NCBI GenBank assembly: GCA_011319805.1 | Contig: SJRY01000094.1 | Span: 1-49,885, forward strand | Source of the DNA: Macrocybe gigantea | Lineage: Eukaryota; Basidiomycota; Agaricomycetes; Agaricales; Callistosporiaceae | DNA length: 49,885 bases | Reading direction: 5' to 3' | Program-made: the position numbers and the translations under genes | Shown here: piece after piece, positions 33,954-45,086 of the stretch | How the letters are laid out: each line of letters starts with the position of its first letter | Position numbering within the stretch: position 1 is the first letter of the stretch | The notes under the pieces: model-generated | Database searches by the model: none | Told to the model about the DNA's origin: nothing | Seen by the model: the letters and a program-made list of their open reading frames with translations, nothing else

Positions 33954-35436
33954 CTGGGATCAGAGCGATTTATGTCGTTGGACCTCTAGAATGCTACGGG
34001 GGCCTTTTTATACTGCACATTGGAGTCTGCCTGGAAATTCGAGACCAATGGCTTTGCATCTCGACATCTCACGTTTCGAAAGGGAGATCAACGAAATTGG
34101 CATCCTTGACAGGCGATCAAGACGATCTTGGACCTATGACCGCCCAAGCATGTCCACTAAGAAATATTCTGCATCAGGACCCGAATTGCAGATTTAAGCG
34201 AGAACAAGTCAGAAATGGAAACTTCCATCTCTCACCCAGCACCAACGGTAGAGACTGAGAGCACTCGCTAGCCGCTATCGCCATAACTGCTCACTTCATC
34301 CTCACAGGACTTCCTGAGACCGCGGACCATCTTAGCACAGTTACGGAACATACGAAGCTGACAGGTTGTCATGTCTCGATCAGCTCAGAACATCTCCGAC
34401 TTCTCGGTCTCTCTTTACGGGGTCGAAGTCGAGTCTGGAATATTACTGTCCACTAGATCAGGATGCCAGCGGCTTTCTTCATCCCTGTGATCTTGTCCTG
34501 CATCCCTTGAGAGGCTTCATGGAGGTAGGTCATCAACAACTCACTCGACCCTGTATGACAGAATCTATGTTTATCACATTGACGCAGAACGTAAATGTTA
34601 GCCGTTTTGAAAACTCGGTTGACATGCTGAGTTTCTTCTTGCAGCCCATGACGCGGGGTATGATAATTTGCAATGCACGCGGAGTTGTGGCTCCATCAAA
34701 AAAGATGCTTTACGGCTTCGCCAGCGCGTTCTGAAGCCTATGAATATTGGATTCTCTCCCAGCTATCACCGCACGGACGAGACCATCCTAGCACGAGATC
34801 GTTAGTCTAGATCACTGGTAAAATCCGACTTTGGCTTTCCTTGAGCGGCGGGGCTGGTCCAGCCGTTATTGATCGTCAGCGAAGAGAAACTGAAAATTAA
34901 ACAAGCGTGTTGTTCTCGCCCGAAACCTGTGTCTTTCATCGTCGTGTACCAATGCTCAAATAACACCGAAGGCGCCGGTCCAGTGCATCTCGTAATGATC
35001 CACACACAATGACGCTTTCCGGGCGCAGATTGAGCGGGAACACAAGACTGACCCTAAGAAGCCGCAGGAAACCTGAAGGAAGTTGTTTCGTGGCTGAAAC
35101 GAATAGTAAAGGTGCACGTCGAGCTCGACAAAATTGGTTACATTTCCGGATCTTGAGCTCAGGTTCGGTATATGATTGACAGAATAAGTATTGCTAGCGC
35201 AGAATCATCTACCTGCGTTTGGAATAATCATCCCTCTGTATCCGCGCTGCTACGATTTTCATGCAAGTCAAAAATTCTTGTCTGAAGAATCGGACAGAAT
35301 AGACAATCAGAAGGATCTGCGCTGTCGCAGAAACGCTGAGACGGACCAAGACAAAATCGTATCACCCAAATGTCCTCGGAGACAGCAGGAGCAGAAGCAT
35401 ACGAATGCTTATAGAATAATTGTACGAATCACAGCA
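33954..35436. other. Intergenic, no supported gene
   Basis: Contains the promoter of the first DUF5648-like gene at its left end. Open frames such as 34366-34734 (plus) lack motifs. Confidence 0.35.
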
Positions 35437-36029
35437 TCAAAAAGGATAGATATATCCAGCAATGCCCTCGTTATTGTATCCCAGATTGTTAATGGCATTG
35501 TTGCGCTCGGCCAATGAAGTCGTGTAGAAGTGATCGATTCCAGACGGGCTGAACAAGCGGTAGAAGGGCACGCCGCCACAAGCCGCAGTAGGGTAGATCC
35601 AGCCAGCGATACCTTCGTTGTTGTATCCCAGATTAGCGATAGCATTGTTGCGCTCGGAAAGACTGGTCGTGTAAAAGTGATCAGTGCCCGAAGGGCTGTA
35701 GAGGCGGTAGAACGGCACGGTTCCGGGTTGAGGGCCGGGGAAGATGTAGCCAGCGGTGCCTTCGTTGTTGTAGCCGAGATTCCGGACGGCGTTGTTGTAT
35801 TCAGCAACGTTAGTGGTGTAGAAGTGATCAATAACATTAGGATTGAACGCGCGAAGGAACGGAACAACGCGTCTGGGGTCACCGCATAGCTGAGCCTAGA
35901 AACATACGCCTGAGATTGACAAAGCCGGCGAGATAGAGTCGTCCTACTCACGTCTGGTTCGGCTGGGGCCCCAGCAACACCAGCGGCAAAAGTACAAAGA
36001 GCGGAAATAGCAAAAAGGGAGAACCTCAT
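35437..36029 (-). CDS. Secreted DUF5648-like triple-repeat protein, copy 2
   Basis: Exons 36029-35952 and 35895-35437, phase-checked; 178 residues. Signal peptide MRFSLFAISALCTFAAGVAGA. Three repeats, with VIDHFYTTN, GTDHFYTTS and GIDHFYTTS, each followed by NNA(V/I)xNLGYNNEG and a closing GY/W-I-P strand. Paralogue of the gene at 33352-33953 (same two-exon plan with the intron just after the signal peptide, same strand), but clearly diverged. Function unknown; presumably secreted. Confidence 0.82.
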
Positions 36030-36785
36030 AGTGTGTATCAGTTAGCAGCTAGGACTTGGCGAATGCAGGAGTACGGCGAACTGCAGCCCTTTATATCCTC
36101 GAAGAAAACCGGGGTGATTGGTGACGTTGCGGATCATGTTCAAGACACGGTCATCTTCGAACCAAGCATTGTCATGAACTCTTGGTCCAAACTAATAAAC
36201 GACGCGAGGTGGAACGGAGGAAGACCGGGCTCCCCGTCTTGTTCACGGCATACTGCGCCCGTTTCCATGGTCGTGTCGGTGAAGCCACGCACAGCTCAGG
36301 ACACTGTTCTCTACAGGTCCAGACAAGAGAGGAAATCGCAAGCCCCTGGGCGCACCCCAATTTCCTCGAGCCTATAAACGACGCTGAGAGCACATAATGC
36401 TGGCCGCATGTACCGTGCATGGCGTCATTGGTCTAAATTTGAAAACGCCCAATCGCCCTGAATCATACATAGCGGGTGTTTCGGGGATGTTTCTCAAAGT
36501 CACAGCACTGACGATGCAGGGTCAATCCGGTGTTCCGACCTGAGGAATCAATGCCATTCTCTAAATCTATATGACCGCGCTTCCTTCAATGTCCTTTCGA
36601 GGAAGTCCGAAGATGGCTTATGCTTAGATCTATGGGTATTTTATGATGAAGCAGGTGAGGTTGAAGCATCAATAAGGCCGGATTTCAAACCAGAACACTA
36701 TCACCACAACCGAGGTGCGGCTATTGTGATTCCAGCGATGCTTTGTGTCCTATTTCATCTCGCTCTTCATTTCTACTGCAATACA
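36030..36785. other. Intergenic, no supported gene
   Basis: Promoter of the second DUF5648-like gene, then the 3' flank of the tandem array. Nothing else recognised. Confidence 0.35.
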
Positions 36786-37331
36786 TCATCTACTATGCAA
36801 GATGCGACTCAAAGCACTTGGATCTCTGAGTAATCGAAGCGGTTCCCCCTGCGGCGCCGTATCGTCTATCTGCACCTCGATGTACTTGCATTCCCCACGT
36901 TGGCTTGCTGGGCCTCTGCGCCCGGTAAGCTTGCTGTCTCTGGGCCAAGGGTGGTAGCACTGTTCGGATCCGAAGGGCTGAAACCCTACGACGAGATCGT
37001 ACGTCTTGAGCACGCTCTCGACGTTCGTCTTTCGAAAGACACAGCACTCCTTCGCATTCCGGACAACGGAGTATAATTGCACTGAAACCTCGTCTTGTTT
37101 GCAGCTGCGATCGAGTTTCCTATGTCGTGAGTACCGCGATTTCTAAGCAGGTTCGACACTATCTACTCACTTTGGGTTTGTCTGCTCGTTCATGAAGGAT
37201 TTTTTCAGGCTATAACTCTGCCCCTCCCTCAACCTGAGAGCTGGCCGCGGAATAAACGGCTTTGGGTCCATAGGCATTGCGGATGAAAGAACAAAAGTAC
37301 ACGTCAGGAGCAGGAACGCGGAGAATCTCAT
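36786..37331 (-). CDS. Small secreted protein, array copy A
   Basis: Exons 37331-37171 and 37119-36786, phase-checked; 164 residues. The signal peptide MRFSAFLLLTCTFVLSSAMP is followed by MDPKPFIPRPALRL. The second exon has CKQDEVSVQLYS, YDLVVGFQPFGSEQCYHPW, CKYIEVQIDDTAPQGEPL and the array-wide ending RDPSALSRIL. No known family recognised. The ATG is preceded by a run of 8 A. Confidence 0.75.
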
Positions 37332-37620
37332 TTTTTTTTCGAATTCGAATCGAGACAGATGGAGGGAAGCCAGCTTCCTGCCTTGTTCGCAGACGATGTG
37401 CTATATCTTTTATACTCATTGCAATTTGCATTTCACCCATTCCGGCTGATCTTGAGACAGTACGAGTTAACCAATTATCCCTTGTCCGGCCCAGGCCATC
37501 AACGTCGTCAACGAATCTCGCGATGTCATTTCTATTTCATCAACACGGCATCGTGCACCTAGGAACCCTGGTAAAACGGTGGGACTAAGTCAAGTTGTCA
37601 CTTCTGACAAACAACATATA

Positions 37621-37770
37621 CTGTACAATTTCAATCAATTCGTCTGTCACGCGTCACGCCCCTTTTTTTCTGACCCCGGATTTAAATTTTTCTCAATTTT
37701 TCCGATTTTTAGGAAATTTTAGGAATATTTCCACGGTCACGTTTCTGACGAATTGAATGAAATTGTACAG
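37621..37770. mobile_element. 150-bp MITE with 24-bp terminal inverted repeats and TA duplication
   Basis: The left end CTGTACAATTTCAATCAATT mirrors the right end with one mismatch over 24 bp (through TTCGTC). Both ends are flanked by TA (37619-37620 and 37771-37772), as for Tc1/mariner-class insertions. The interior is AT-rich and non-coding. Array unit C has the matching uninterrupted site near 39972, confirming insertion. Confidence 0.85.
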
Positions 37771-38034
37771 TAAGCGGGAACTTTTTTGACAATTGCAAAC
37801 CAACTACTTCAGATCACCGCATCTGTTTACGCGCCAGATGTGCTTGCAACATTTGTGCTGTATGTTTGTAAGTTATCACCCGATGATTTTTCCGCAAAAC
37901 AACCGTGACTTCCATTCACTGATCTCAGGTACATGCAACAAGAGTCATCATAACAATGTAGCAATACAGTAGGGAGGAAAGATACGAAACGGCAGCGCTT
38001 CGCGTCCTATCTCATCTCACTCTACTGATATACA

Positions 38035-38592
38035 TCACCTACTTTGCAAGATGCGGCTCAAAGCACTTGGATCTCGAAGCATCCGAAGCGGTTCCCCCTG
38101 CGGCGCCGTATTCACTATCTCTACCTGGATGTATTTGCATCGCCCCTGTCGGTGTGCCGGGCCTCTGTCACTGATATACTGGCCGTGACCCTTCTGAGGG
38201 GAAACGGCCCAAGGATGGTAACACTGTTCAGTTCCGATGGGCTGAAACCCTACGACGAGATTGTACACGGTTTCCTTCTGTGCTTCCGCCTTTCGATAGT
38301 TCCAGCACGACCTCGCGCTCCCGGGCTTTGTGTATAATTGCACTGAGACCTCGTCTTGTTTGCAGCTGCGATCGAGTTTTCTACGTCGTGAGTGCCGCGA
38401 TTTCTAAGCAGATTTGACACTATCTGCTCACATTGGGGTTGTCTCCCGTCTCACAAAGAAGTTTTTCAGCTTCTCGCTCTGCTCCTCCGTCAACTTGAGA
38501 GCTGGCCGCGGAGTAAACGGCTTTTGGTCCATAGGCATCGCAGATGAAAGAGCGAAAGTACATGTTAGGAGCAGAAACGCGGAGAGTCTCAT
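38035..38592 (-). CDS. Small secreted protein, array copy B
   Basis: Exons 38592-38432 and 38380-38035, phase-checked; 168 residues. Signal peptide MRLSAFLLLTCTFALSSAMP, then MDQKPFTPRPALKLTEEQSE. The second exon has SCKQDEVSVQLYT, SCWNYRKAEAQK, YNLVVGFQPIGTEQCYHPW, CKYIQVEIVNTAPQGEPL and RDPSALSRIL. Intact paralogue of A, with intron position and phase conserved. The 9-A run just before the ATG is conserved. Confidence 0.75.
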
Positions 38593-39173
38593 TTTTTTTT
38601 TCGAATTTGGAATCGAGACAGATGGAGGGAAGCCAGCTTCCTGCCTTGTTCGCAGGCGATGTGCTATATCTTTTATACTCATTGCAATTTGCATTTCACC
38701 CATTCCGGCTGATCTTGAGACAGTACGAGACAACCGATTACCCCTTGTTGGGCCCTGGCTATCATCTTCGTCAATGAATCTCGCAGTGTCATTACACTCT
38801 ATTGCCTGAAGCTTTTCCCGCAAACAACCATCACTTCCATTCGCTGATTTAAGGTACATATCCAGATTCGAATGCGCTCGCTAACGCTGACTGACTGAGG
38901 AGCTAGAGGTTGGGCGGAGGCAGAGCGTTAGCTCAGCCGGGTACGCGAGGTGCCGTACAATGGTGGACGTGTAAAAGAGAGGGAGGAAAATTTTATTCGA
39001 GCCTTCCGTGTAGGACGAGCGTGTCACGTGCTGACTTCCATCTGGACGCTTGCAGAACTTGCGCTCAAACAACGTAGCAATGGCGAGGAAAATAAGATTA
39101 ATACAAAACAGCGGCGGTGTGGCTGCTCTTCACATCCTATCTCATCTCACTCTTCGTTTCTACTGCAATTACA

Positions 39174-39694
39174 TCATCTACTGTGCAAGATGCGGCTCAA
39201 AGCACTTGGGTCTCTAAGCATCTTAACTGGGTCCCCCTGCGGCGCCGTATTGTCTATCTCCACCCGGACGTGGGAGCAATCCCCAAATAAGGTCGACGCG
39301 TGGCCACGGCTCCAAGGAGGGGCACAGTATTCAGCTCCATGAGCTTTCCACCCTACTACGAGATTGTACGCGGTGGCCTTCTTCTGCATTTCCGTCTGTT
39401 GATGTTTCCAGCAGTCCCTCGCTTTCCAGGGAACACTGTATAATTTCACTGAAACCTCGTCTTGTTTGCAGCTGCGAGTTTCCTATGTCGTGAGTGCCTC
39501 GATTTCCAAGCAGGTTCGACACTATCTACTCACATCGGCAATGTCGCACCCCTTATGATGGAGGTTTTCAGATCCTCGCTCTGCTCCTCCGTCAACTTGA
39601 GAGCTGGCCGCGGAGTAAACGGCCTTTGGTCCATAGGCATCGCAGATGAAAGAGCAAAAGTACACGTTAGGAGCAGAAATGCAGAGTGTCTCAT
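39174..39694 (-). pseudogene. Small secreted protein, array copy C, frame broken by a 4-bp deletion
   Basis: Exons by homology 39694-39534 and 39482-39174. Exon 1 is intact (signal peptide MRHSAFLLLTCTFALSSAMP). In exon 2 the plus-strand motif GCAGCTGCGATCGAG of copies A and B reads GCAGCTGCGAG near 39469-39479, losing four bases. The spliced frame then hits a stop after about a dozen codons. The downstream C-terminal part (YNLVVGWKAHGAEYC, RDPSALSRIL) is otherwise open, so the damage looks recent. Confidence 0.7.
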
Positions 39695-40616
39695 TTTTTT
39701 TTTCGAATTTGAATCGAGACAAATGGAGGGAAGCCAGCTTCCTATCTTGTTCGCAGACGATGTGCTATATCTTTTATACTCATGGCAATTTGCATCTTAC
39801 CCATTCCATCAGACATAGGACTGAGATCCCAAGACAGTACGAGTCAAACCGACCCCTTGTTGGGCTCAAGCTATCAAGGTCGTCAACTAACCCCATCAAT
39901 CGAGGCGTCATCTCTATTTCCTTAACACGGTTTCTCCGATATACGCCAATTTATCTTTCTGACCAACAACGTACAAGCGGGGGCTTTTTTTTGGCATTTG
40001 CAAACCAACTAGTACTTCAGATCATCGCACTGCTGTTTACGCGCTGGATACATGCCAAGGATGTCTAACGGTAGACAAAGTGATATGAAGAGGCTACAGG
40101 CGGGGCAATACAAGAGCCCTTCCAGGATGCCGTCTAGCGGATTCAAGGAGGAAGGATGCGCTCGCCAGAAGGTACGCGATCTCGTTTCAGGTCTATGTAC
40201 GTAGGATGCAAGCAAACATCTCCTTATGTTTTTATTACCTGAAGGACAAGCGTAACTTTCATTCGCTGATTTGAGGTCCAGCTTCGACTTGAGGACGGGC
40301 TGATGGCGCAAGGCTGTTAGGGCTTTTATCTCAGCTGGTACGCGAAGTGAAGTGAGCCGCCGGGTGGGCGGGCACTACACTAGGCGGATGACCTTGCTGC
40401 ATCATGGGAAACTGTATGCTATATGCAAGTATGCGACTACAAATGTGTGCAGGTGGGATGAGCGAGGAGACATCGCGTCACGTGCTTCGCTCAGCTGGAA
40501 CGTTCACTCAACACATGAGTACAACGAAACCACCATAACAATGTAGCAATAGCGAGGAAAGTATGATAAATAATACAAAAACGGCAGTGGTCGGTAGCAG
40601 ATACAAGCTCATCAAA

Positions 40617-42294
40617 TCACTGCATACCCTTTGAAGCCAGTCGAAAGCCCTCTTGAATGGCAACAGCCTGGCAAACGCCGAGTTAGCCAAGTTGAATATA
40701 ATTGCTGTCGAAGAACGAAGTCACAGACCTCCTCCACCCAAGGCAAGCTGAAGAATTCGCTCCGTCGAAGCTCCTCTTGACGAACCGTCATTCCTTCGCT
40801 CGGTCCGCTCCCGAGGATTGTTTCGAGATCGCGAGACTGGGATTCCAGCCAGGTATGGATGAACTTGGCAGGGTCATCAGCGAATGCTTGCAAGAATGTC
40901 CTCTTGAGATGCGAGTTATGCAGCGATTGTGCAAGAAGCGCAACCTGACGTCCAATATGCAGTGAGATTACGAAGGCTGGAAACAATGGCCAGTATTCAC
41001 CTCTTCATCCATCTTTACCAACGCTTGCGAGCTCTCTTTCGACGCGTGGAGAAGAACGCCCATTCTGTTCTTCAACGACGCATCCTCCATTTTGATCTCC
41101 ACGTCCCATGCGAATGGCCTATCCGAAGGAGGAACAGTTGGATTGATGGTATAATGCAAGACGATGGGATCTGGTTTGCCAAGGTATTTATTGACGAGCT
41201 CAGGAAGCTGTTGAAAGAGAATGGTCTCTGAATGAAATATCTGAAGGGTACTTTACTAAGAATGAACAGCGAAGGCAGAGGGATTTTTGAACACACAGAG
41301 TTGAGTTTTGCGTCGGCACGAATTATTCGTCGATCCACTTTATCCTGTAAGCCTTGTATTTTGATGTAATTCCACAAAGCTTGGATCACGCCTAGACGGC
41401 TTTCTTCTTTTAGACACAGTGCATCTCCTGTATGTTGTATGGGTGACGAGCAGCACGGCCGAAAACAATTCTCCATACCCAGCTCCCCGAGCACTTTGTA
41501 TTGTTCTGGGTAGTGCTCGAGATACATGACAACTCGCAGTTTTGTCAGCGTATCACCTGTCCGGCGAACGGTGAAGCCGTCTAATGGCGGATTATGGTGG
41601 CCTGGCGCGCGCGGCCACTAGAGAGCTGTCTTCAGATTTTGGATAGCGGGACAAACGGACATGTATGCGCACCTCAACGATATTCCCATCCGGATACAGG
41701 GCAGGATCCCGATCCAATTCAATGACCATTCGTTTTATAAACGTTGAGAACTTCCGAAGCGGGACTTTATCGCGGTTCCGCTGGTTAGGTAGCTTGCAAC
41801 AGCGCATGAACGAAATTTAAGACTAGAGTGAGCACAATGGAAGGCATACCTCCAACAGTCTCCCCTCAATCTTGAATTCCCATGATGGAATGCCCTCCCC
41901 AGTTTCGAAGTTGGCGGGAACCTCACCACCTGTCTGCCAAACCTGTCCAGAGACGGTATGGCTTAAGAATAGTCGAAGTGTTCGAGGCGTCTAGTTCAGA
42001 AGAGGATGACGCGTCCATCGTATCCGCCATTAGGAAAGAAGAACACATACAGAGGGGTTCCGCGCAAGTGCGTCCTGTATCTCGACCTTCTTTCTCATCA
42101 TCGTCCAATCCAGCCTTCTCTCCATCTCGAGCAGGTCTTGGTACATCCGCGAATCCTGCGCGAAGTCTGGATCCTGGAGTATGACATTTGGCACAGTCTT
42201 ATCTGTCAGTTTTCGTTTCCTGAAGCAGAATCAGCTGTCGAACATCGCGCCCACGGATGAACGTTGCGTACTTGACTGCTTTGGGGCCATCCAT
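40617..42294 (-). CDS. ssr3: SWI/SNF-RSC complex subunit of the ssr3/SMARCD (BAF60) family
   Basis: Chromatin-remodelling subunit of the nucleus. First exons 42294-42272 and 42219-about 42050; the others were traced by motif rather than base by base. N-terminal KKRKLTDK (NLS-like), then QDLLEMERRLDWTMMRKK, VWQTGGEVPANFETGEGIPS, WEFKIEGRLLE, KFSTFIKRMVIELDRDPALY and PDGNIVE. The SWIB/BAF60b region follows: VMYLEHYPEQYKVLGELG, KEESRLGVIQALWNYIKIQG and LQDKVDRRIIRADAKL. The C-terminal part has VLHYTINPTVPPSDRPFAWD and ends EEAVAIQEGFRLASKG. Six or more introns. The stop at 40617 abuts the tandem array. Confidence 0.88.
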
Positions 42295-42712
42295 GGCACA
42301 ATCTTTGCGTTGGAGAAACGCAGGGTAACGTGACGCGTTACTGTGACATTTGGTCATACACCAATGTCAATTTCACTTGAACGAGGATAATGGCAGCTTC
42401 CGTTGAGCATTGTTTTTATCTCAGACTCCTCTTTTATTTATTCGCTTCGAGAAATGACCTCTCCAAGTATTCCTTCCGTCCCATATTTAATTACTCGACG
42501 TCCCCAGGAGTTCAACGGTAGCGTCGTCTCTTCTCACAGAATCCGTTCTTGTCGTCGATTCCGATAGTAAGTACCTGAATGCTAGCACCTTTCTATGCAC
42601 GCCCTTCGCTGTCTGAGCGTTCGTCTATTTACAACGTCAGTCAATCCTATATTCAAAAGAACACAGTTCCCTGATGCAGTCGATAAGAAGCAAATAGTTT
42701 TCATGGTACTTA
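42295..42712. other. Intergenic, ssr3 promoter and TAH18 3' flank
   Basis: About 420 bp, no coding signal recognised. Confidence 0.4.
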
Positions 42713-44951
42713 CTAGCTCCAACATTCTTCAATCAACCTCCCCTCCCTAATCAACTTATCTATGAGACGCATTGACTCTTCAGGCGAGTACCCTCCATGC
42801 CTCTCTGCGGAAAACGCCAGGGCTTCTTTAACACCGGCCGGCATCTTATTTGACGACCTAAAAGTCCATTAGCCCACGTTTCGCACAAGGTGAGCGCAAA
42901 AGCCTACCCAGAAATAAAAACACATGCATTTTTATCTCTTACCAATTTCCATATCCTCTCGGAATCCTCCTTTATAAGGTCCTGCACGTAGGTTCGCTTC
43001 ACACCCTCCGGACCGTCCCGGGAAAATGCTGAACGGTACTCCAGAGCCTTCTCTGAAGAGTACGTCGTCCACTCGTCGCCGTAATGGTGATCCCTTGCTT
43101 TCGAACGGCAGCCGAAATAGAGAGTGTTATCTAGGCGACTCAGTCTCTTCCTCAGAAGATGAATACAGGTAACTAATACGCACGAAATGAACCATTTGAA
43201 ATACGTTCTTGGATGACGGCACGCATAGGCGCAATTCCTGTCCCGGGCCCAACGCAAATGACTGGCGTTCGTGGGTCCGAAGGCAATTTGATAAGACCTC
43301 TTCGGATGCCAATCCTAAGAGTATCGCCTTCCACTGATTCAATTGTCATGATCACAACAATCCGAAGAAGCAAACCAACCAGGCCGTAAGGCCGCCATGT
43401 AGGTAGTGCAAGTGCCTTTCCGAAGTATCTTGAGTCTAGTGCGATACTTGACAATGGCAACACATAGATGTATGGACTTCGGGTGTTTCTGCGGTCATCT
43501 CAGCAATTTTCCACAGTTACTGTAACGTCTGCTCAAACCTTTATCGAACTCGCAATGGAGAATTCCCGAGGCCGCATCGGAGGAAAAACATCAAAGATAT
43601 ATTCCTCCGGTATTCGCACGTGCCAGAAATCGGAAAGGACCTCCTGTATCGTCCTCTTTACCCGATGACAATAATCATACAAGTCGTCCTTGGTCACCTC
43701 AGCCTTGTTCTATCGATGCTTCAGACGAAAGAGCACTTACTGCACCCTCGGAAGACAGGAAATCATCTAGCTTTTCCTTCTCCATTTCGTCCGAAGTAAA
43801 ATAGCGGATATATTCGAAAAAAGAACGTCTCGGGACCGCGTTTATGTCGACATAATGTGTCAGAATGCTCCTGATGGTTGTCGCCCGAGGAAGATGGTAT
43901 GGAAGAGTCTGGTCTATGTGATATGTGAATTTTACGGTGTAGAACTGTGCCAGTTATGACATGCCTTCCATGACTGGCTTCACTATATAGGGCGTGTCCG
44001 CAGTGTTCGCCCAGTCCATGGAACTCAAGAAGGATTCAACATTCAATGACGATGCAATCGGATGAATCACCGCTACGTCTCCTGGTGAGTAACTTCAAAA
44101 GTCGTCAATGGAATGCGAGGCCTGCAGTCGATGATGTTCACCTTATATCATCTTTGAATGAAAATTCGAAATGCCGTACGTCCTGATACCAGTCGGCCGA
44201 TGTAATTCGCTCGTTCTTCTCTACGATCGCTGTGTGGTATGACTTGTCGTTGTCTAACGGGTTGATACATTTCTCAAGTTCGTCTAGAGAGGTCTCCTCC
44301 ATGAACACCCGAGGAGGCGGAAGAGAATCGGCAGGCATTATTCGAGCACCAATTGGCAGGGGATATAAGCGCAACAGGGTATCCAATAGTTCGCTCATCC
44401 ATGGAATCAGCGCCCCGTCTATCCTAGATCGACATTGACTTTGTTCAGCAAGAGACGGTGAGAAATCATTGGAGGCCCTACCCCATGGAATGTTGTTCAT
44501 CTCCTTCGCCTCGTCTGCAAATCTCCTGGGCACCTAGCGACGTCAATCTTCGGGAAAGCTTTTTCGCGGGCCAGCAAAATCGCTCGTAAGAGCTATCCCC
44601 CAGGCCAAAGACAGCAAAGGACAAGCCCTCAAATAGATCGGAGGGCAGGTCTGAGCGAAGTAATGTTGTCCACAGCGGAGTCATTGTACGAGGCTCGGTC
44701 CCGGAACCCGAAGTAGAGACAACGAACACCACGAGTTCCTCAGATATTAGATCGCCCTGGAGAGAGGTGAGAATAGCGCAGAACGAAGTGTGAAGGCTGG
44801 AACGCGCCGTTTGGTAAGCATCCGTGCTGAGCACCCGACACTGAAATGCAATGCGTCTGCATTGACGAGCTATTCTGTCCGCCACTTCTTGCGCAGTTCC
44901 AGTCTCTGTTGCATAAAGTATGAGTAGGGAACGTGCTTCGGGACTCGCCAT
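42713..44951 (-). CDS. TAH18: NADPH-dependent diflavin oxidoreductase 1 (Tah18)
   Basis: Electron donor (NADPH-FAD-FMN) to Dre2 in cytosolic iron-sulfur cluster assembly. Start MASPEARSLLILYATETGTA; the flavodoxin domain includes VVFVVSTSGSGTEPRTM, AVFGLGDSSYERFCWPAKKL and ICRRGEGDEQHS. After a splice near 44478, IDGALIPWMSELLDTLL continues into the connecting/FAD region (YSPGDVAVIHP, LPYHLPRATTIRSILTHYVD). The NADPH-binding part has VICVGPGTGIAPMRAVIQER, YFGCRSKARDHHYGDEW and CVFISG followed by SSNKMPAGV. The protein ends LIEECWS. Several introns; not all junctions were resolved. Confidence 0.9.
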
Positions 44952-45086
44952 TGTGGTTAATCATCAAAAGTTTTGGTTATCAGATAACGACATTTACTTC
45001 CCGTCGTGGGAAAGTCGGTTCAAAGGCTTCCACCGATTCCCAATGCACATATTTGGACTCCCCGGTTAGTTCTTCGTTCGGGACCC
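44952..45086. promoter_or_regulatory. Shared divergent promoter of TAH18 and LCL3
   Basis: The two start codons are 135 bp apart (or 54 bp if LCL3 starts at 45006), so transcription of both must start within or near this short stretch. No clear TATA box. Confidence 0.45.

Larger units (their letters stand above)
36745..40620. repeat. Tandem array of about 1.1-1.5 kb units, each carrying one small secreted protein gene
   Basis: Three units (about 36745-37950, 37950-39075 and 39075-40540) share coding, intron, leader and upstream sequence. A boundary sequence like 'aatgtagcaata...gaggaaa' recurs near 37955, 39078 and 40540. The last one abuts the 3' end of ssr3, so the array seems to have expanded from that side. 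Confidence 0.75.
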
